Assembly (NCBI RefSeq): GCF_943193175.1
Contig: NZ_CALPDF010000006.1
Coordinates: 62,001-126,000 of the forward strand
Reading direction: 5' to 3'
Length of the DNA stretch: 64,000 bases
DNA from: Neobacillus muris
Lineage (GTDB): Bacteria; Bacillota; Bacilli; Bacillales; Cytobacillaceae
The notes under the pieces were generated by a model. That model had not been told where the DNA came from. It searched no databases and was given only the letters and a program-made list of their open reading frames with translations. The translations under genes and the position numbers were made by a program. This document shows positions 17,912 to 28,300 of this stretch, one piece after another. Positions within the stretch are counted from its first letter, which is position 1. Each line of letters begins with the position of its first letter.

Positions 17912-18961
17912 GTGAATGAACAAGAAAAAATCCGCTTGACTTCTTTGTCTACTAAAGCTGGCTGAGGCTGCAAAATTGGTCCAGAGGACCTGACGCAAGT
18001 TTTGCGTCTTTTGCCAAAACAAGACCCTGTTCCGGAATTAATAGTCGGAAACGAAACAAGTGACGATGCAGGCGTATACAAACTAACAGATTCAATCGCC
18101 CTGATTCAAACGGTCGATTACTTTACCCCAATTGTGGATGACCCTTATATGTTTGGCCAGATTGCTGCAGCCAATTCATTAAGTGATGTTTATGCTATGG
18201 GCGGAGAACCAAAAACAGTCATGAACATTGTTGGCTTTCCTATAAAAAAGCTTGGGGCTCAAGTGCTCGGAGATATATTGCGCGGAGCTGCCGATAAAGT
18301 AAAAGAAGCTGGCGCACTAACGGTTGGCGGCCATTCGGTTGATGACCAAGAACCAAAGTTCGGATTATCAGTAACTGGTCTTGTCCATCCTGATAAGGTT
18401 TGGAAAAATATTGGCGCTAAACCTGGCGACGTCCTTATCCTTACAAAACCGATCGGTGTGGGGATTATTACCACCGGGATTAAGCGAGGAGCTGTCACTT
18501 CCGAACAGGAACGGATTGTTACTGAAACGATGGCTATGCTGAATAAAACAGCGGCTCAAGTTTTAACCAACTATCACCCTCATTCAGTTACCGATGTAAC
18601 AGGGTTCGGACTGCTTGGACATAGCAGTGAAATGGCCCGCGGCAGTGAAGTAAGCTTTGAGATTTCTTTTTCTCAAGTGCCGATTTTAGAAGGTGCTGTG
18701 GAGTTAGCTAAACATGGCGTCGTCCCTGGCGGTTCGAAATCAAATCAAAGATGGCTGAGCGATGATGTTGTTTATGAGGATATCCTTCCCGAGGAACAGC
18801 TAGTGCTTTGCGATGCGGTAACCTCTGGCGGCCTGTTAATTTCGATAAGTGAGGAAGAAGCAAAGAGTTATGTGGATGCCATGCAATCCTTAGGAGCTTT
18901 AGCTTCCATTGTTGGCAGGGTTACGGAGAAAAGGGACAAACTGATCTATGTAATAAGATAA
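17912..18961 (+). CDS. selD: Selenophosphate synthase with selenocysteine at residue 18
   Basis: A 349-residue ATP-dependent enzyme that makes selenophosphate from selenide. Read from GTG at 17912 (GGAGG 8 nt upstream), the frame goes RLTSLSTKAG-U-GCKIGPEDL with TGA at 17963-17965; U replaces the catalytic Cys of the family [C/U]GCK motif. The rest is standard PurM-like SelD: LIQTVDYFTPIVDDPY, LSDVYAMGGEPKT, GGHSVDDQEPKFGLSVTG, DVTGFGLLGH, SGGLLIS. A 5-bp hairpin GGTCC-AGA-GGACC starts 12 nt after the UGA (17978-17990). An annotation that takes the TGA as a stop will begin near 18002 and lose the active site. Ends in a terminator. Confidence 0.96.
17978..17990 (+). promoter_or_regulatory. Candidate SECIS hairpin in selD
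   Basis: GGTCC-AGA-GGACC, a perfect 5-bp stem 12 nt after the in-frame TGA; G in the second loop position as in bacterial SECIS. Confidence 0.65.
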
Positions 18962-18991
18962 CAGCGAAGCGGCATATAGCTTCGCTGTTTT
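18960..18991 (+). terminator. Terminator after selD
   Basis: Stem AACAGCGAAGC / GCTTCGCTGTT followed by TTCATT. Confidence 0.85.
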
Positions 18992-19161
18992 CATTATTAA
19001 AAAATCACTTGTAAACACCTATTTAGTTAGTGTCTCCATGTGATCCCGTCTATTCACGATCTTCTTCTGTTTTTCCTGTTACTTTGGCACTGACAGATGG
19101 TTTCTATTACAAATCCTTTATAAATGTCTTTATTCGATGACTGAACATCGTACATAAAAAA

Positions 19162-19182
19162 CCCAAGCCATTATAGCTTGGG
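19162..19182 (-). terminator. Terminator after tdh
   Basis: Stem CCCAAGC / GCTTGGG with 7-nt loop, T6 tail on the minus strand. Confidence 0.85.
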
Positions 19183-20136
19183 AACCTCTAAACGAAGCTT
19201 TTGACGAAGCTTATCGATCATATCCTCTGTCATTTTATCCAAATCATACTCATACTTAAAGCCCCATTCCTGTCTCGCGGCCGTTGCATCTATCGAATTG
19301 GGCCAGCTTTCTGCAATCCGCTGCCGGCTCGGATCTACATCATAATCCAGCTTAAAATCAGGAATATATCTTCTAATACTGGCCGCAATCCCCTCTGGAT
19401 CAAAGCTCATTGCCGTAACATTAAACGAGTTTCTGTGAATCAACCGGCATGAATCCGCTTCCATTAAATCAATAATGGCATTTAACGCATCAGGCATATA
19501 CATCATATCCATAAAAGTCCCTTTAGCAATATATGAAGTATACTTTCTTTCCTGTACGGCTTTATAATAGATTTCAACCGCATAATCCGTGGTGCCTCCC
19601 CCTGGCTGGGCCACATAGGAGATTATTCCAGAGAACCTTAGCCCTCTTGTATCCACACCGTATTTATTAAAATAGTAATCTGCTAAAAGCTCACCCGCTA
19701 CTTTATTGACGCCATACATAGTAGTGGGACGCATAATCGTGTCTTGCGGTGTGTTGTCTTTAGGTGTTGTCGGACCAAAAGCACCTATCGAGCTGGGGGT
19801 GAAAAATTGTGCCTTCAATTCCCTTGCTGTTTCTAAAGCATTTAACAAACCACCCATATTCAAATTCCAAGCAAACACCGGCATCGCCTCCGCTGAAGCT
19901 GATAAAATGGCAGCTAAATGCATAATGGTGTCTGCCTGATATTTTTTTGCTGTTTCCATCATCTGCTTAAAATCCGTTACATCTACGACTTCAAAAGGGC
20001 CGCTTTGTGCAGCCTCGCTGCTGTTCTGTCTGATATCAGTGGCCATAACGTTGCTGGCACCATAGATGTCTCTAAGTCTTAAGGTGAGTTCCGAACCTAT
20101 TTGGCCTAGGGCCCCTGTAACTAAAATGCGCTTCAT
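19171..20136 (-). CDS. tdh: L-threonine 3-dehydrogenase, NAD-epimerase/SDR type
   Basis: A 321-residue NAD-dependent enzyme oxidising threonine to 2-amino-3-ketobutyrate. The Rossmann start is VTGALGQIGSEL, the adenine-side Asp follows in ATDIRQ, and the catalytic Y-x-x-x-K is YGVNK near residue 142-146. This is the short-chain, extended-SDR kind of threonine dehydrogenase rather than the zinc MDR kind. It lies 23 nt downstream of kbl, whose product cleaves the unstable ketobutyrate, which strongly supports the assignment over other epimerases. Confidence 0.9.
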   Translation of the reverse strand: MKRILVTGALGQIGSELTLRLRDIYGASNVMATDIRQNSSEAAQSGPFEVVDVTDFKQMMETAKKYQADTIMHLAAILSASAEAMPVFAWNLNMGGLLNALETARELKAQFFTPSSIGAFGPTTPKDNTPQDTIMRPTTMYGVNKVAGELLADYYFNKYGVDTRGLRFSGIISYVAQPGGGTTDYAVEIYYKAVQERKYTSYIAKGTFMDMMYMPDALNAIIDLMEADSCRLIHRNSFNVTAMSFDPEGIAASIRRYIPDFKLDYDVDPSRQRIAESWPNSIDATAARQEWGFKYEYDLDKMTEDMIDKLRQKLRLEVPKL

Positions 20137-20159
20137 AGTGGTCTCTCCATCCTTTACAA

Positions 20160-21350
20160 TTAAATAACACCCATTTCCTTGCCGACATGTTCATAAATCA
20201 AAATGGCCTTATCAAGCATTTCTTTCGTATGGGCTGCAGTCGGCATATTGCGCACTCTTCCTGCTCCGCGTGGAACTGTTGGGAATACAATTGCTTTCGC
20301 ATATACCCCCTCATCAATTAAGCGCTTACTGAATTGCTGGGCTAAAGTTTCTTCCCCGATTATGCATGGGGTAATAGGCGTTTGACTGTTCCCGATATTA
20401 AATCCTAATTTCTTTAATCCACTCTTCAAATAATCCGCATTATTCCAAAGCCTTTTATTTAAATCTGTACTCTCCATCAAAATTTCAATAGACCGAATAC
20501 AGGCAGCTACATCTGCTGGGGTTAACGAGGTCGAGAACAAGAAAGGCCGGCTGCGCACTTTCAGCCAATCAATCAAGTTTTGCTTGCCTGCTACGTACCC
20601 TCCAACAACTCCGATTGCTTTTGACAACGTGCCAATTTGAAAATCAACCTTGTCAGAAAGGCCAAAATGCTTAACCGTTCCAGCTCCTTCTCCCAGCACC
20701 CCGGAGCCATGGGCATCGTCCACATATGTAATCAAGTCAAAATCTTCGGCAATTTCCACGATTTCTGGCAATAAAGCAATATCCCCATCCATGGAGAATA
20801 CACCATCCGTTATCACCATTATTTTATTGAATTCCCCTGATTCAGCTGCATTTTTAGCTTTTGTCCTCAGGTCGTCCATATCCGAATGGTTGAAGCGGAT
20901 AATTTTGGCTTTGGAAAGCCTGCAGCCATCAATGATTGAGGCATGATTTAATTCATCCGATAAAATGGCATCATTATGGTCCATTACAGCAGAAATTGCC
21001 GCCATATTGCAATTGAAGCCGGATTGGTAAGCAATGGCCGTTTCGGTATGTTTAAACTCCGCCAATTTTTCCTCTAATTCCACATGCAGCTTAAGTGTAC
21101 CATTAATAGTCCGGACAGCTCCCGCACCAACTCCGTACTGCTTGATGGCATCTGCTGCCGCTAACTTCAACCGCTCATCTGTTGCCAATCCTAGATAATT
21201 GTTAGAAGAAAGGTTAATCAAATCTTTTCCGTTAATTGTAATAACGGGGCCATTCGGACTGTCAAGCGGATCAATGACATTATAGAGCCCCTTTCCCTTC
21301 AAGTCTTCAAGATTATCATTTAAAAATTGCTCTAACCCTTTACTAGACAT
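20160..21350 (-). CDS. kbl: Glycine C-acetyltransferase (2-amino-3-ketobutyrate CoA ligase)
   Basis: A 396-residue PLP enzyme of the alpha-oxoamine synthase family that converts 2-amino-3-ketobutyrate and CoA to glycine and acetyl-CoA. Visible are [23 protein letters not shown], the [11 protein letters not shown] strand and the PLP-lysine segment [14 protein letters not shown] near residue 236-249. Start at 21350 places AAGGGGG 9 nt upstream; upstream in-frame ATGs are less well placed. First gene of the kbl-tdh operon. A perfect palindrome lies 50 nt upstream. Other family members (BioF) are less likely given tdh. Confidence 0.93.
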   Translation of the reverse strand: MSSKGLEQFLNDNLEDLKGKGLYNVIDPLDSPNGPVITINGKDLINLSSNNYLGLATDERLKLAAADAIKQYGVGAGAVRTINGTLKLHVELEEKLAEFKHTETAIAYQSGFNCNMAAISAVMDHNDAILSDELNHASIIDGCRLSKAKIIRFNHSDMDDLRTKAKNAAESGEFNKIMVITDGVFSMDGDIALLPEIVEIAEDFDLITYVDDAHGSGVLGEGAGTVKHFGLSDKVDFQIGTLSKAIGVVGGYVAGKQNLIDWLKVRSRPFLFSTSLTPADVAACIRSIEILMESTDLNKRLWNNADYLKSGLKKLGFNIGNSQTPITPCIIGEETLAQQFSKRLIDEGVYAKAIVFPTVPRGAGRVRNMPTAAHTKEMLDKAILIYEHVGKEMGVI

Positions 21351-21399
21351 GTTCATTTCCCCCTTATATAAATCAGACACACTTTTCTTACAGAAAACA

Positions 21400-21426
21400 C
21401 AATTGTCCTCTCGGATAGGACAATTG
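21400..21426. promoter_or_regulatory. Palindrome upstream of kbl
   Basis: CAATTGTCC, 9-nt centre, GGACAATTG: perfect 9-bp arms in the 5' region of kbl, 50 nt before the start codon. Could be an operator or an mRNA hairpin; no regulator was identified. Confidence 0.5.
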
Positions 21427-21635
21427 AAAGCGTAACCAACCGCTCCATATTCATGTTCTCCATACTATAATTTATCATATTTTTTAAAAAATGTTCATAT
21501 ATCGTGGACATGGACAGAAAATTTTTTTCTGATTTCTTGGCCATCATTTTATTAACAAATTTAAAAAAACGATATAAATTTTCTATTCGCGCTGCTTTTT
21601 CATAACAAAAAAACACAGCCATGGAAAGGTTTGCA

Positions 21636-21680
21636 AATCCGAACGAAATAAAAAAAATCATCTTCTTTATTCGGATTTTT
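21636..21680 (+). promoter_or_regulatory. Pair of PurBoxes (PurR operator) upstream of xpt
   Basis: AAATCCGAACGAAAT (21636-21650) and, inverted, AAAATCCGAATAAA (about 21680-21667), each close to the PurR consensus AWWWCCGAACWWT, with about 17 nt between the 14-bp boxes, the spacing known for Bacillus PurR. They lie just upstream of the promoter (TATAAT at 21713-21718). Confidence 0.75.
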
Positions 21681-21742
21681 ATAAAAAAGGGTTGAATTGC
21701 ACGCTTCCCATGCTATAATTGGTTTAAATGCATAAAGGTTTT

Positions 21743-21813
21743 CACTCATATAATCGCGGGAATATGGCCCGCAAGTTTCTACCGGATTGCCGTAAACAAT
21801 CCGACTATGGGTG
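21743..21813 (+). ncRNA. Purine (guanine-type) riboswitch aptamer
   Basis: CACTCATATAATCGCGGG.. through ..CCGACTATGGGTG, nearly identical to the B. subtilis xpt-pbuX aptamer: P1 CACTCAT/ATGGGTG, P2 CGCGGG..CCCGC, P3 CCGGATTG..CAATCCG, and the GACTATGGGTG junction with the C that pairs with guanine or hypoxanthine. It precedes xpt and pbuX. Confidence 0.97.
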
Positions 21814-21872
21814 GGTAATGAAGAATTCCGGTCGTGTTTATGTTGATCGGTCTTCACTTTTCCTATGGACGT

Positions 21873-21932
21873 TAAGCCCAAAGGTCATTGCCTCACTCTA
21901 GTATTGTGAGGAATAACCTTTGGGCTTTTTAT
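21873..21932 (+). terminator. Riboswitch expression platform terminator
   Basis: Stem AAGCCCAAAGGT / ACCTTTGGGCTT, with an inner CCTCAC/GTGAGG stem, followed by T5, just before xpt. It forms when the purine aptamer is bound. Confidence 0.9.
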
Positions 21933-21939
21933 TGTTTAA

Positions 21940-23852
<1,913 letters not shown>

Positions 23853-23861
23853 AATGACAAA

Positions 23862-23895
23862 AATAAGACGGAGTCAGACTACGCTCCGTCTTATT
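23862..23895. terminator. Terminator after pbuX
   Basis: Stem AATAAGACGGAG / CTCCGTCTTATT with T-rich tail; may also serve the converging GerPA/PF-like gene. Confidence 0.85.
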
Positions 23896-23908
23896 CTTTC
23901 TATTAAGA

Positions 23909-24127
23909 TTACTGCACCGTGCTGGTCCCAGGAATGAACCCCTGACTGGTTATTCCTGGCCAGTTTCCCACTCCCGAATTCGCCGCATCAGCTTGTCCGG
24001 TACTTTCCGAGTCTGAACTTGATATAGATTTCGTAATCGAAATAGGAGAAATATAAATCGCTCCTCCGAAGTTTACAATCCCTCCGGAGACGGTGCCAAT
24101 TGAAACCCCATCCCAATTCGCTGCCAA
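23909..24127 (-). CDS. GerPA/GerPF family spore germination protein
   Basis: A 72-residue protein with the GerPA/GerPF N-terminal pattern VSGGIVNFGGAIYISPIS followed by a Ser-rich, low-complexity tail ending GITSQGFIPGTSTVQ. GerP proteins help germinants cross the spore coat. The start is TTG at 24127 with GAGGAGGGG upstream. It stands alone, outside a gerP operon, like the paralogues YpzD or similar seen in Bacillus. Confidence 0.82.
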   Translation of the reverse strand: MAANWDGVSIGTVSGGIVNFGGAIYISPISITKSISSSDSESTGQADAANSGVGNWPGITSQGFIPGTSTVQ

Positions 24128-24216
24128 ACTATCCCCTCCTCATCATACAATTAGTATATGTACAAGTTCCAAGGCTGTTTATGCTATTTCATTAGGGATT
24201 GTTTCACTAATTTTAA

Positions 24217-24690
24217 CTAATAATTGCGAGAGGCACGTTTCTCAAGCTTTCTTACCAGCCTATAAAACCCTAATAAGATAAGCAAAAGAATGGGATCGAC
24301 AATGACTGCATGCCAAATTGTCCACCAGCCATAGTGGAAATAACCCCATGGTTCAGGCAGTAGTGTTACAAGCTCATATAGGACAATAAATAAGGTAAAT
24401 AAGAGAATATAGATAATTTTTTTCATTCGTTCTGCTTTAAAAGGAAACCATTTCAGAAAAATAAAATTGGCCTGGGGAACTACGAAAAAATGAGGCAATA
24501 CCCCTTCCCAATCAACCTCTTTATTAAAATACCAGTAAGCATGGTACTTAAATTCAACAAATACATCAAATATAGTTTGAAAAGCGACAGAAAAGGTCCA
24601 AACATGCAGCAGTTGATTACCTGATAATGTTTTCTTTCCAGAAAAGGCGAAATAATTAAATGCGATTATTGATAAAATAATTCCAATCAT
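24217..24690 (-). CDS. CBO0543-like integral membrane protein
   Basis: A 157-residue protein with four or five hydrophobic segments and the family-like core FQTIFDVFVEFKYHAYWYF and an aromatic-rich turn EPWGYFHYGWWTIWH. This fits the uncharacterised CBO0543 family of small Firmicute membrane proteins. Start taken at ATG 24690 with AAAGGA 9 nt upstream; a TTG at 24696 is the alternative. No functional clue from neighbours. Confidence 0.75.
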   Translation of the reverse strand: MIGIILSIIAFNYFAFSGKKTLSGNQLLHVWTFSVAFQTIFDVFVEFKYHAYWYFNKEVDWEGVLPHFFVVPQANFIFLKWFPFKAERMKKIIYILLFTLFIVLYELVTLLPEPWGYFHYGWWTIWHAVIVDPILLLILLGFYRLVRKLEKRASRNY

Positions 24691-24860
24691 ACTCAAATTT
24701 CCTTTTTTTATTTTAGTTTGTCCAAAAGCTTTGTTGGACTATTCTTATAAACCACTTATTTACAATATATAAATGATAAAAATCCTAGTCGATTCCTTAA
24801 AAATTTAGTATGATGGAAGAATGTACGATTTTATCTACAAAGTGAGGATAACGAAGAAAA

Positions 24861-26414
24861 ATGAGCTTATTAAACGTTGAAAATTTATCTCATACATTTG
24901 GCGACCGAACTTTATTTAAAGAAGTTTCTTTTCGCTTATTAGCTGAAGACCATGTTGGACTAGTCGGAGCAAATGGTGTTGGAAAGTCCACACTTATGAA
25001 TATCATCACCGGACAATTGATTCATGACAGCGGCCGTGTAGAATGGACACCTGGTGTCCATTATGGCTATCTGGATCAGCATACCGTCCTGACACCCGGA
25101 AAAACAATGCGTGATGTTCTGCGTGACGCCTTCCTTCCTTTATATAAAAAAGAAAATGAATTAAATGAAGTAACGGCCAAAATGGCGGATGCCACGCCCG
25201 AAGAACTTGAGGAATTGCTGGAAAAAATGGGTGAAATTCAAGATGCGTTGGATGCCGGCGGCTTTTATTCCCTGGATATCAAAATTGAAGAAGCAGCAAG
25301 AGGTTTAGGTCTGGATGCCATTGGGCTGGACCGTGACGTTGCGGCTCTCAGCGGCGGCCAGCGTACCAAGGTTCTTCTTGCCAAATTGCTGCTGGAGCAG
25401 CCAAAGGTTTTGCTTTTGGATGAGCCGACAAACTACCTGGACGTGGAACATATCCAATGGCTGCAATCCTATTTAAAGGATTATCCCTATGCATTTATTC
25501 TGATTTCCCACGATACAGAATTTATGAATCATGTTTCAAATATTATTTTTCAATTGGAATTTTCCAAACTGACCCGCTATACAGCCAGCTATGAAAAGTT
25601 CCTGGAATTGGCGGAAATTAATAAAAACCAGCACATTAATGCGTACGAAAAACAGCAGGAATTTATAAAAAAACAAGAAGATTTTATTTCGAAAAATAAG
25701 GCTCGCTATTCTACCACTGGCCGGGCAAAAAGCCGTCAGAAACAGCTGGATCGAATGGAGCGTATTGACCGTCCGGAAACCGCGGTTAAACCGACATTTG
25801 AGTTTAAGGAATCCAGGGGCAGCAGCCGTTATGTTTTTGAAGCTGCAGATTTAGAGATCGGCTATTCGCACCCGCTCCTGCCAAAAATGAATATGACCCT
25901 GGAACGCGGTGAAAAAGTGGCCATCATTGGCTGCAACGGAGTCGGAAAATCGACCTTGCTTAAAACTATGCTTGGTAAAATTGATCCGCTTGGCGGTAAA
26001 ATTGAACGCGGCGATTTTCTGTTTCCATCTTATTTTGAGCAGGAAGTCAAGGCTGGAAATATAACACCGATTGACGATGTTTGGAATGCCTTCCCGCACA
26101 TGGATCAGCATCAAGTCCGCGCCGCCTTGGCTAGATGCGGTTTGAAAAATGACCATATCTCCCGCCCAATGAGTCAATTAAGCGGCGGCGAACAAGCAAA
26201 AGTCCGCCTCTGCAAACTGATGATGACAGAAAGCAACTGGATTCTATTTGACGAGCCGACAAATCACTTAGATATTGATGCAAAGGCAGAATTGAAGCGG
26301 GCTCTAAAAGCTTATAAAGGAACCGTAGTGCTTGTTTGCCATGAACCGGATTTCTACGAAGATTGGGTGACCAAAGTATGGAATGTCGAAGAATGGTCAC
26401 AATTAACAGTATAG
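24861..26414 (+). CDS. ABC-F family ATPase (YfmM-like)
   Basis: A 517-residue two-domain ATPase without membrane segments. Walker A motifs GANGVGKST near 37 and GCNGVGKST near 350; signatures LSGGQRTKV and LSGGEQAKV; Walker B regions LLLDEPTNYLD and ILFDEPTNHLD. Length and the start MSLLNVENLSHTFGDRTLFK fit B. subtilis YfmM, a housekeeping ABC-F translation factor, better than the resistance-type ABC-F at 9624-11360. Monocistronic with a terminator. Confidence 0.88.
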   Translation: MSLLNVENLSHTFGDRTLFKEVSFRLLAEDHVGLVGANGVGKSTLMNIITGQLIHDSGRVEWTPGVHYGYLDQHTVLTPGKTMRDVLRDAFLPLYKKENELNEVTAKMADATPEELEELLEKMGEIQDALDAGGFYSLDIKIEEAARGLGLDAIGLDRDVAALSGGQRTKVLLAKLLLEQPKVLLLDEPTNYLDVEHIQWLQSYLKDYPYAFILISHDTEFMNHVSNIIFQLEFSKLTRYTASYEKFLELAEINKNQHINAYEKQQEFIKKQEDFISKNKARYSTTGRAKSRQKQLDRMERIDRPETAVKPTFEFKESRGSSRYVFEAADLEIGYSHPLLPKMNMTLERGEKVAIIGCNGVGKSTLLKTMLGKIDPLGGKIERGDFLFPSYFEQEVKAGNITPIDDVWNAFPHMDQHQVRAALARCGLKNDHISRPMSQLSGGEQAKVRLCKLMMTESNWILFDEPTNHLDIDAKAELKRALKAYKGTVVLVCHEPDFYEDWVTKVWNVEEWSQLTV

Positions 26415-26424
26415 ACATTTCTTT

Positions 26425-26448
26425 CCCCCTGCTCTTACATGCAGGGGG
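26425..26448 (+). terminator. Terminator after the YfmM-like gene
   Basis: Stem CCCCCTGC / GCAGGGGG with 8-nt loop, then CTTTTATT. Confidence 0.85.
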
Positions 26449-26625
26449 CTTTTATTGATTATGCACGTATTTTACAATTTCCTATCATTTCCTATTTATA
26501 AAATCGATAAATTGTTATTTACAAAATAGATAAAATGAATTTATTAAAAAAATACCTTTTCTTATAATGATATAGGCTAGACAAATCAACCGTTAGCCCT
26601 ATTACAACTAAGGTGGGTATTTTTA

Positions 26626-27525
26626 ATGAAAAAATGGCTATCAATTCTCGTGCTATCCATATTGGCCTTTTCTTTAGCGGCATGTGGCCAGCAGGAAGAT
26701 AAATCAAAAGAAGAATCAAAAGACGCGAAAACCGATGAGGTATTTAAAATTGGTGCAATACCTGACCAAAATGCTGCAGACCTAGAAAAAGGAATGACGG
26801 CTGTTGCTGATTATTTGAGTGAAAAAACAGGGTTAAAAGTGGAGTTCGTTCCTTCTGTAGATTATGCAGCATTAGTAACAGGCTTCCAGCGCGGCGAAAT
26901 TCATATGGCTTGGTTCGGCGGTTTAACAAGTGTCCAGGCTCGAAACCTTGTTCCAGATGCAGAATCGATTGTACAGCGTCCTCGTGATGCTGAGTTCCAT
27001 TCGGTGTTCATTACACAGCCAAACTCTGGAATTTCTAAACTAGAAGATTTAAAAGGCGTACCGTTTACTTTTGGCAGCGAAAGCTCCACTTCAGGACATT
27101 TAATGCCTCGGTACTTTATGACTGAAGCCGGCATTAACCCGGATGAGGATTTAGATGGCAAGCCAAATTACTCCGGTTCCCATGACGCAACATATAAATT
27201 AGTAGAATCAGGGGCCTTTAAAGCAGGAGCCTTAAACGAAGCGGTTTGGGAAGCAGCAGTAAATGAAGGGAAAGTAGACACAAGCAAAGTAAAAGTTTTT
27301 TATACAACACCGGCATATTTTGACTACAACTGGACGATTAACAGCAATGTAGAAGAAGTGTTCGGAAAAGGCACCAAGCAAAAGGTGAAAGAGGCCCTGC
27401 TCTCCATTACGGGAGATCAAAAAGATATTGCTGACTTGTTCCAAACGGACAGTTTTGTTGAAACCAATAATGACAATTATAAAATGATTGAAAAGGTTGC
27501 GAAGGATTTAAAGATTATCAAATAG
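26626..27525 (+). CDS. PhnD-like ABC transporter lipoprotein; candidate selenate/selenium-oxyanion binding protein
   Basis: A 299-residue lipoprotein (lipobox LAAC with the Cys at residue 20) of the phosphate/phosphite/phosphonate binding family. Core motifs are KIGAIPDQNAADLEKG, YAALVTGFQRGEIHMAWFGG, GSESSTSGHLMPRYFM and the C-terminal VEEVFGKGTKQKVKEALL. PhnD relatives of this sort (IPDQ... and SSTSG) have been annotated as putative selenate-binding proteins because they occur with selenium genes. selA, selD and three selenoprotein genes in this window fit that idea, but substrate cannot be proved from sequence; phosphonate or phosphite remain possible. No phn or ptx catabolic genes are nearby. 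First gene of a three-gene operon. Confidence 0.85.
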   Translation: MKKWLSILVLSILAFSLAACGQQEDKSKEESKDAKTDEVFKIGAIPDQNAADLEKGMTAVADYLSEKTGLKVEFVPSVDYAALVTGFQRGEIHMAWFGGLTSVQARNLVPDAESIVQRPRDAEFHSVFITQPNSGISKLEDLKGVPFTFGSESSTSGHLMPRYFMTEAGINPDEDLDGKPNYSGSHDATYKLVESGAFKAGALNEAVWEAAVNEGKVDTSKVKVFYTTPAYFDYNWTINSNVEEVFGKGTKQKVKEALLSITGDQKDIADLFQTDSFVETNNDNYKMIEKVAKDLKIIK

Positions 27526-27541
27526 AAGGATGTAGACATAA

Positions 27542-28300
27542 ATGTCTTCAAAAACAATGATTGAAGCGAAAAACATAACCAAACAATTTGAGCGGAAGAT
27601 AGCCCTATCTTCCCTTTCTTTTACCATCAAAAAAGGAGAATTAGTTGCCTTAATCGGACCAAGCGGGGCCGGAAAAACCACCCTGCTCAATTCCATTGCT
27701 GGGTTGGTGCCTATTTCGAGCGGTGAACTCCTGATTGATGCAATGCCCCTTTCCTTCTATAAAAAGGGAAAGGTTTTTGCAAAAAAAGTTGGTGTGATCC
27801 GCCAGCAATTTGACCTTATCGGCCCGCTTGCTGTTATTCACAATGTCCTGGCAGGGAGATTACATGAATGGGGAACCCTTAAGTCCCTTCTCTCCTTACT
27901 CATTCCCCAAGAAAAGGCTTCCGCCATTCAGGCATTGGACCGAGTAGGGCTGCGCGGCAAAGCGAATGAAATCACCTCCACATTATCTGGTGGTGAACAG
28001 CAGCGAGTCGCCATGGCCAGACTTATGGTGCAAAAGCCGGAAATTATCTTAGCGGACGAACCAGTTGCCTCGTTGGACCCAGCCAGAGCTGACGATATTC
28101 TTAATATGCTGATAACCCTTTCATTGGAGGAAAATCAAACCTTAATAACAAGTTTACATTCTGTGGACTTTGCCCGGAAATATTTCACAAGAATTATCGC
28201 TTTAAAAAATGGAAAAATCTTCTTTGATTTACCTACAGACAAAGTCACCGATGATATATTAGCACAACTTTACCAGTTAAAAAGCGGTGAAACCGTATGA
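27542..28300 (+). CDS. PhnC-like ABC transporter ATPase
   Basis: A 252-residue ATP-binding subunit. Walker A GPSGAGKTT near 37, Q-loop VIRQQFDLIGPLAVIHNVLAG near 84, signature LSGGEQQRVAMARLM near 146, Walker B IILADEPVASLDP near 166. The QQFDL..VIHNVLAGRL segment is typical of PhnC. It lies 17 nt after the binding protein and overlaps the permease gene by 4 nt, so it drives the importer at 26626-29934. Confidence 0.9.
   Translation: MSSKTMIEAKNITKQFERKIALSSLSFTIKKGELVALIGPSGAGKTTLLNSIAGLVPISSGELLIDAMPLSFYKKGKVFAKKVGVIRQQFDLIGPLAVIHNVLAGRLHEWGTLKSLLSLLIPQEKASAIQALDRVGLRGKANEITSTLSGGEQQRVAMARLMVQKPEIILADEPVASLDPARADDILNMLITLSLEENQTLITSLHSVDFARKYFTRIIALKNGKIFFDLPTDKVTDDILAQLYQLKSGETV

Noticed and set aside
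21353-21661. 102-codon frame upstream of kbl
   Set aside because: Overlaps the PurBox and kbl promoter region and has a low-complexity composition.
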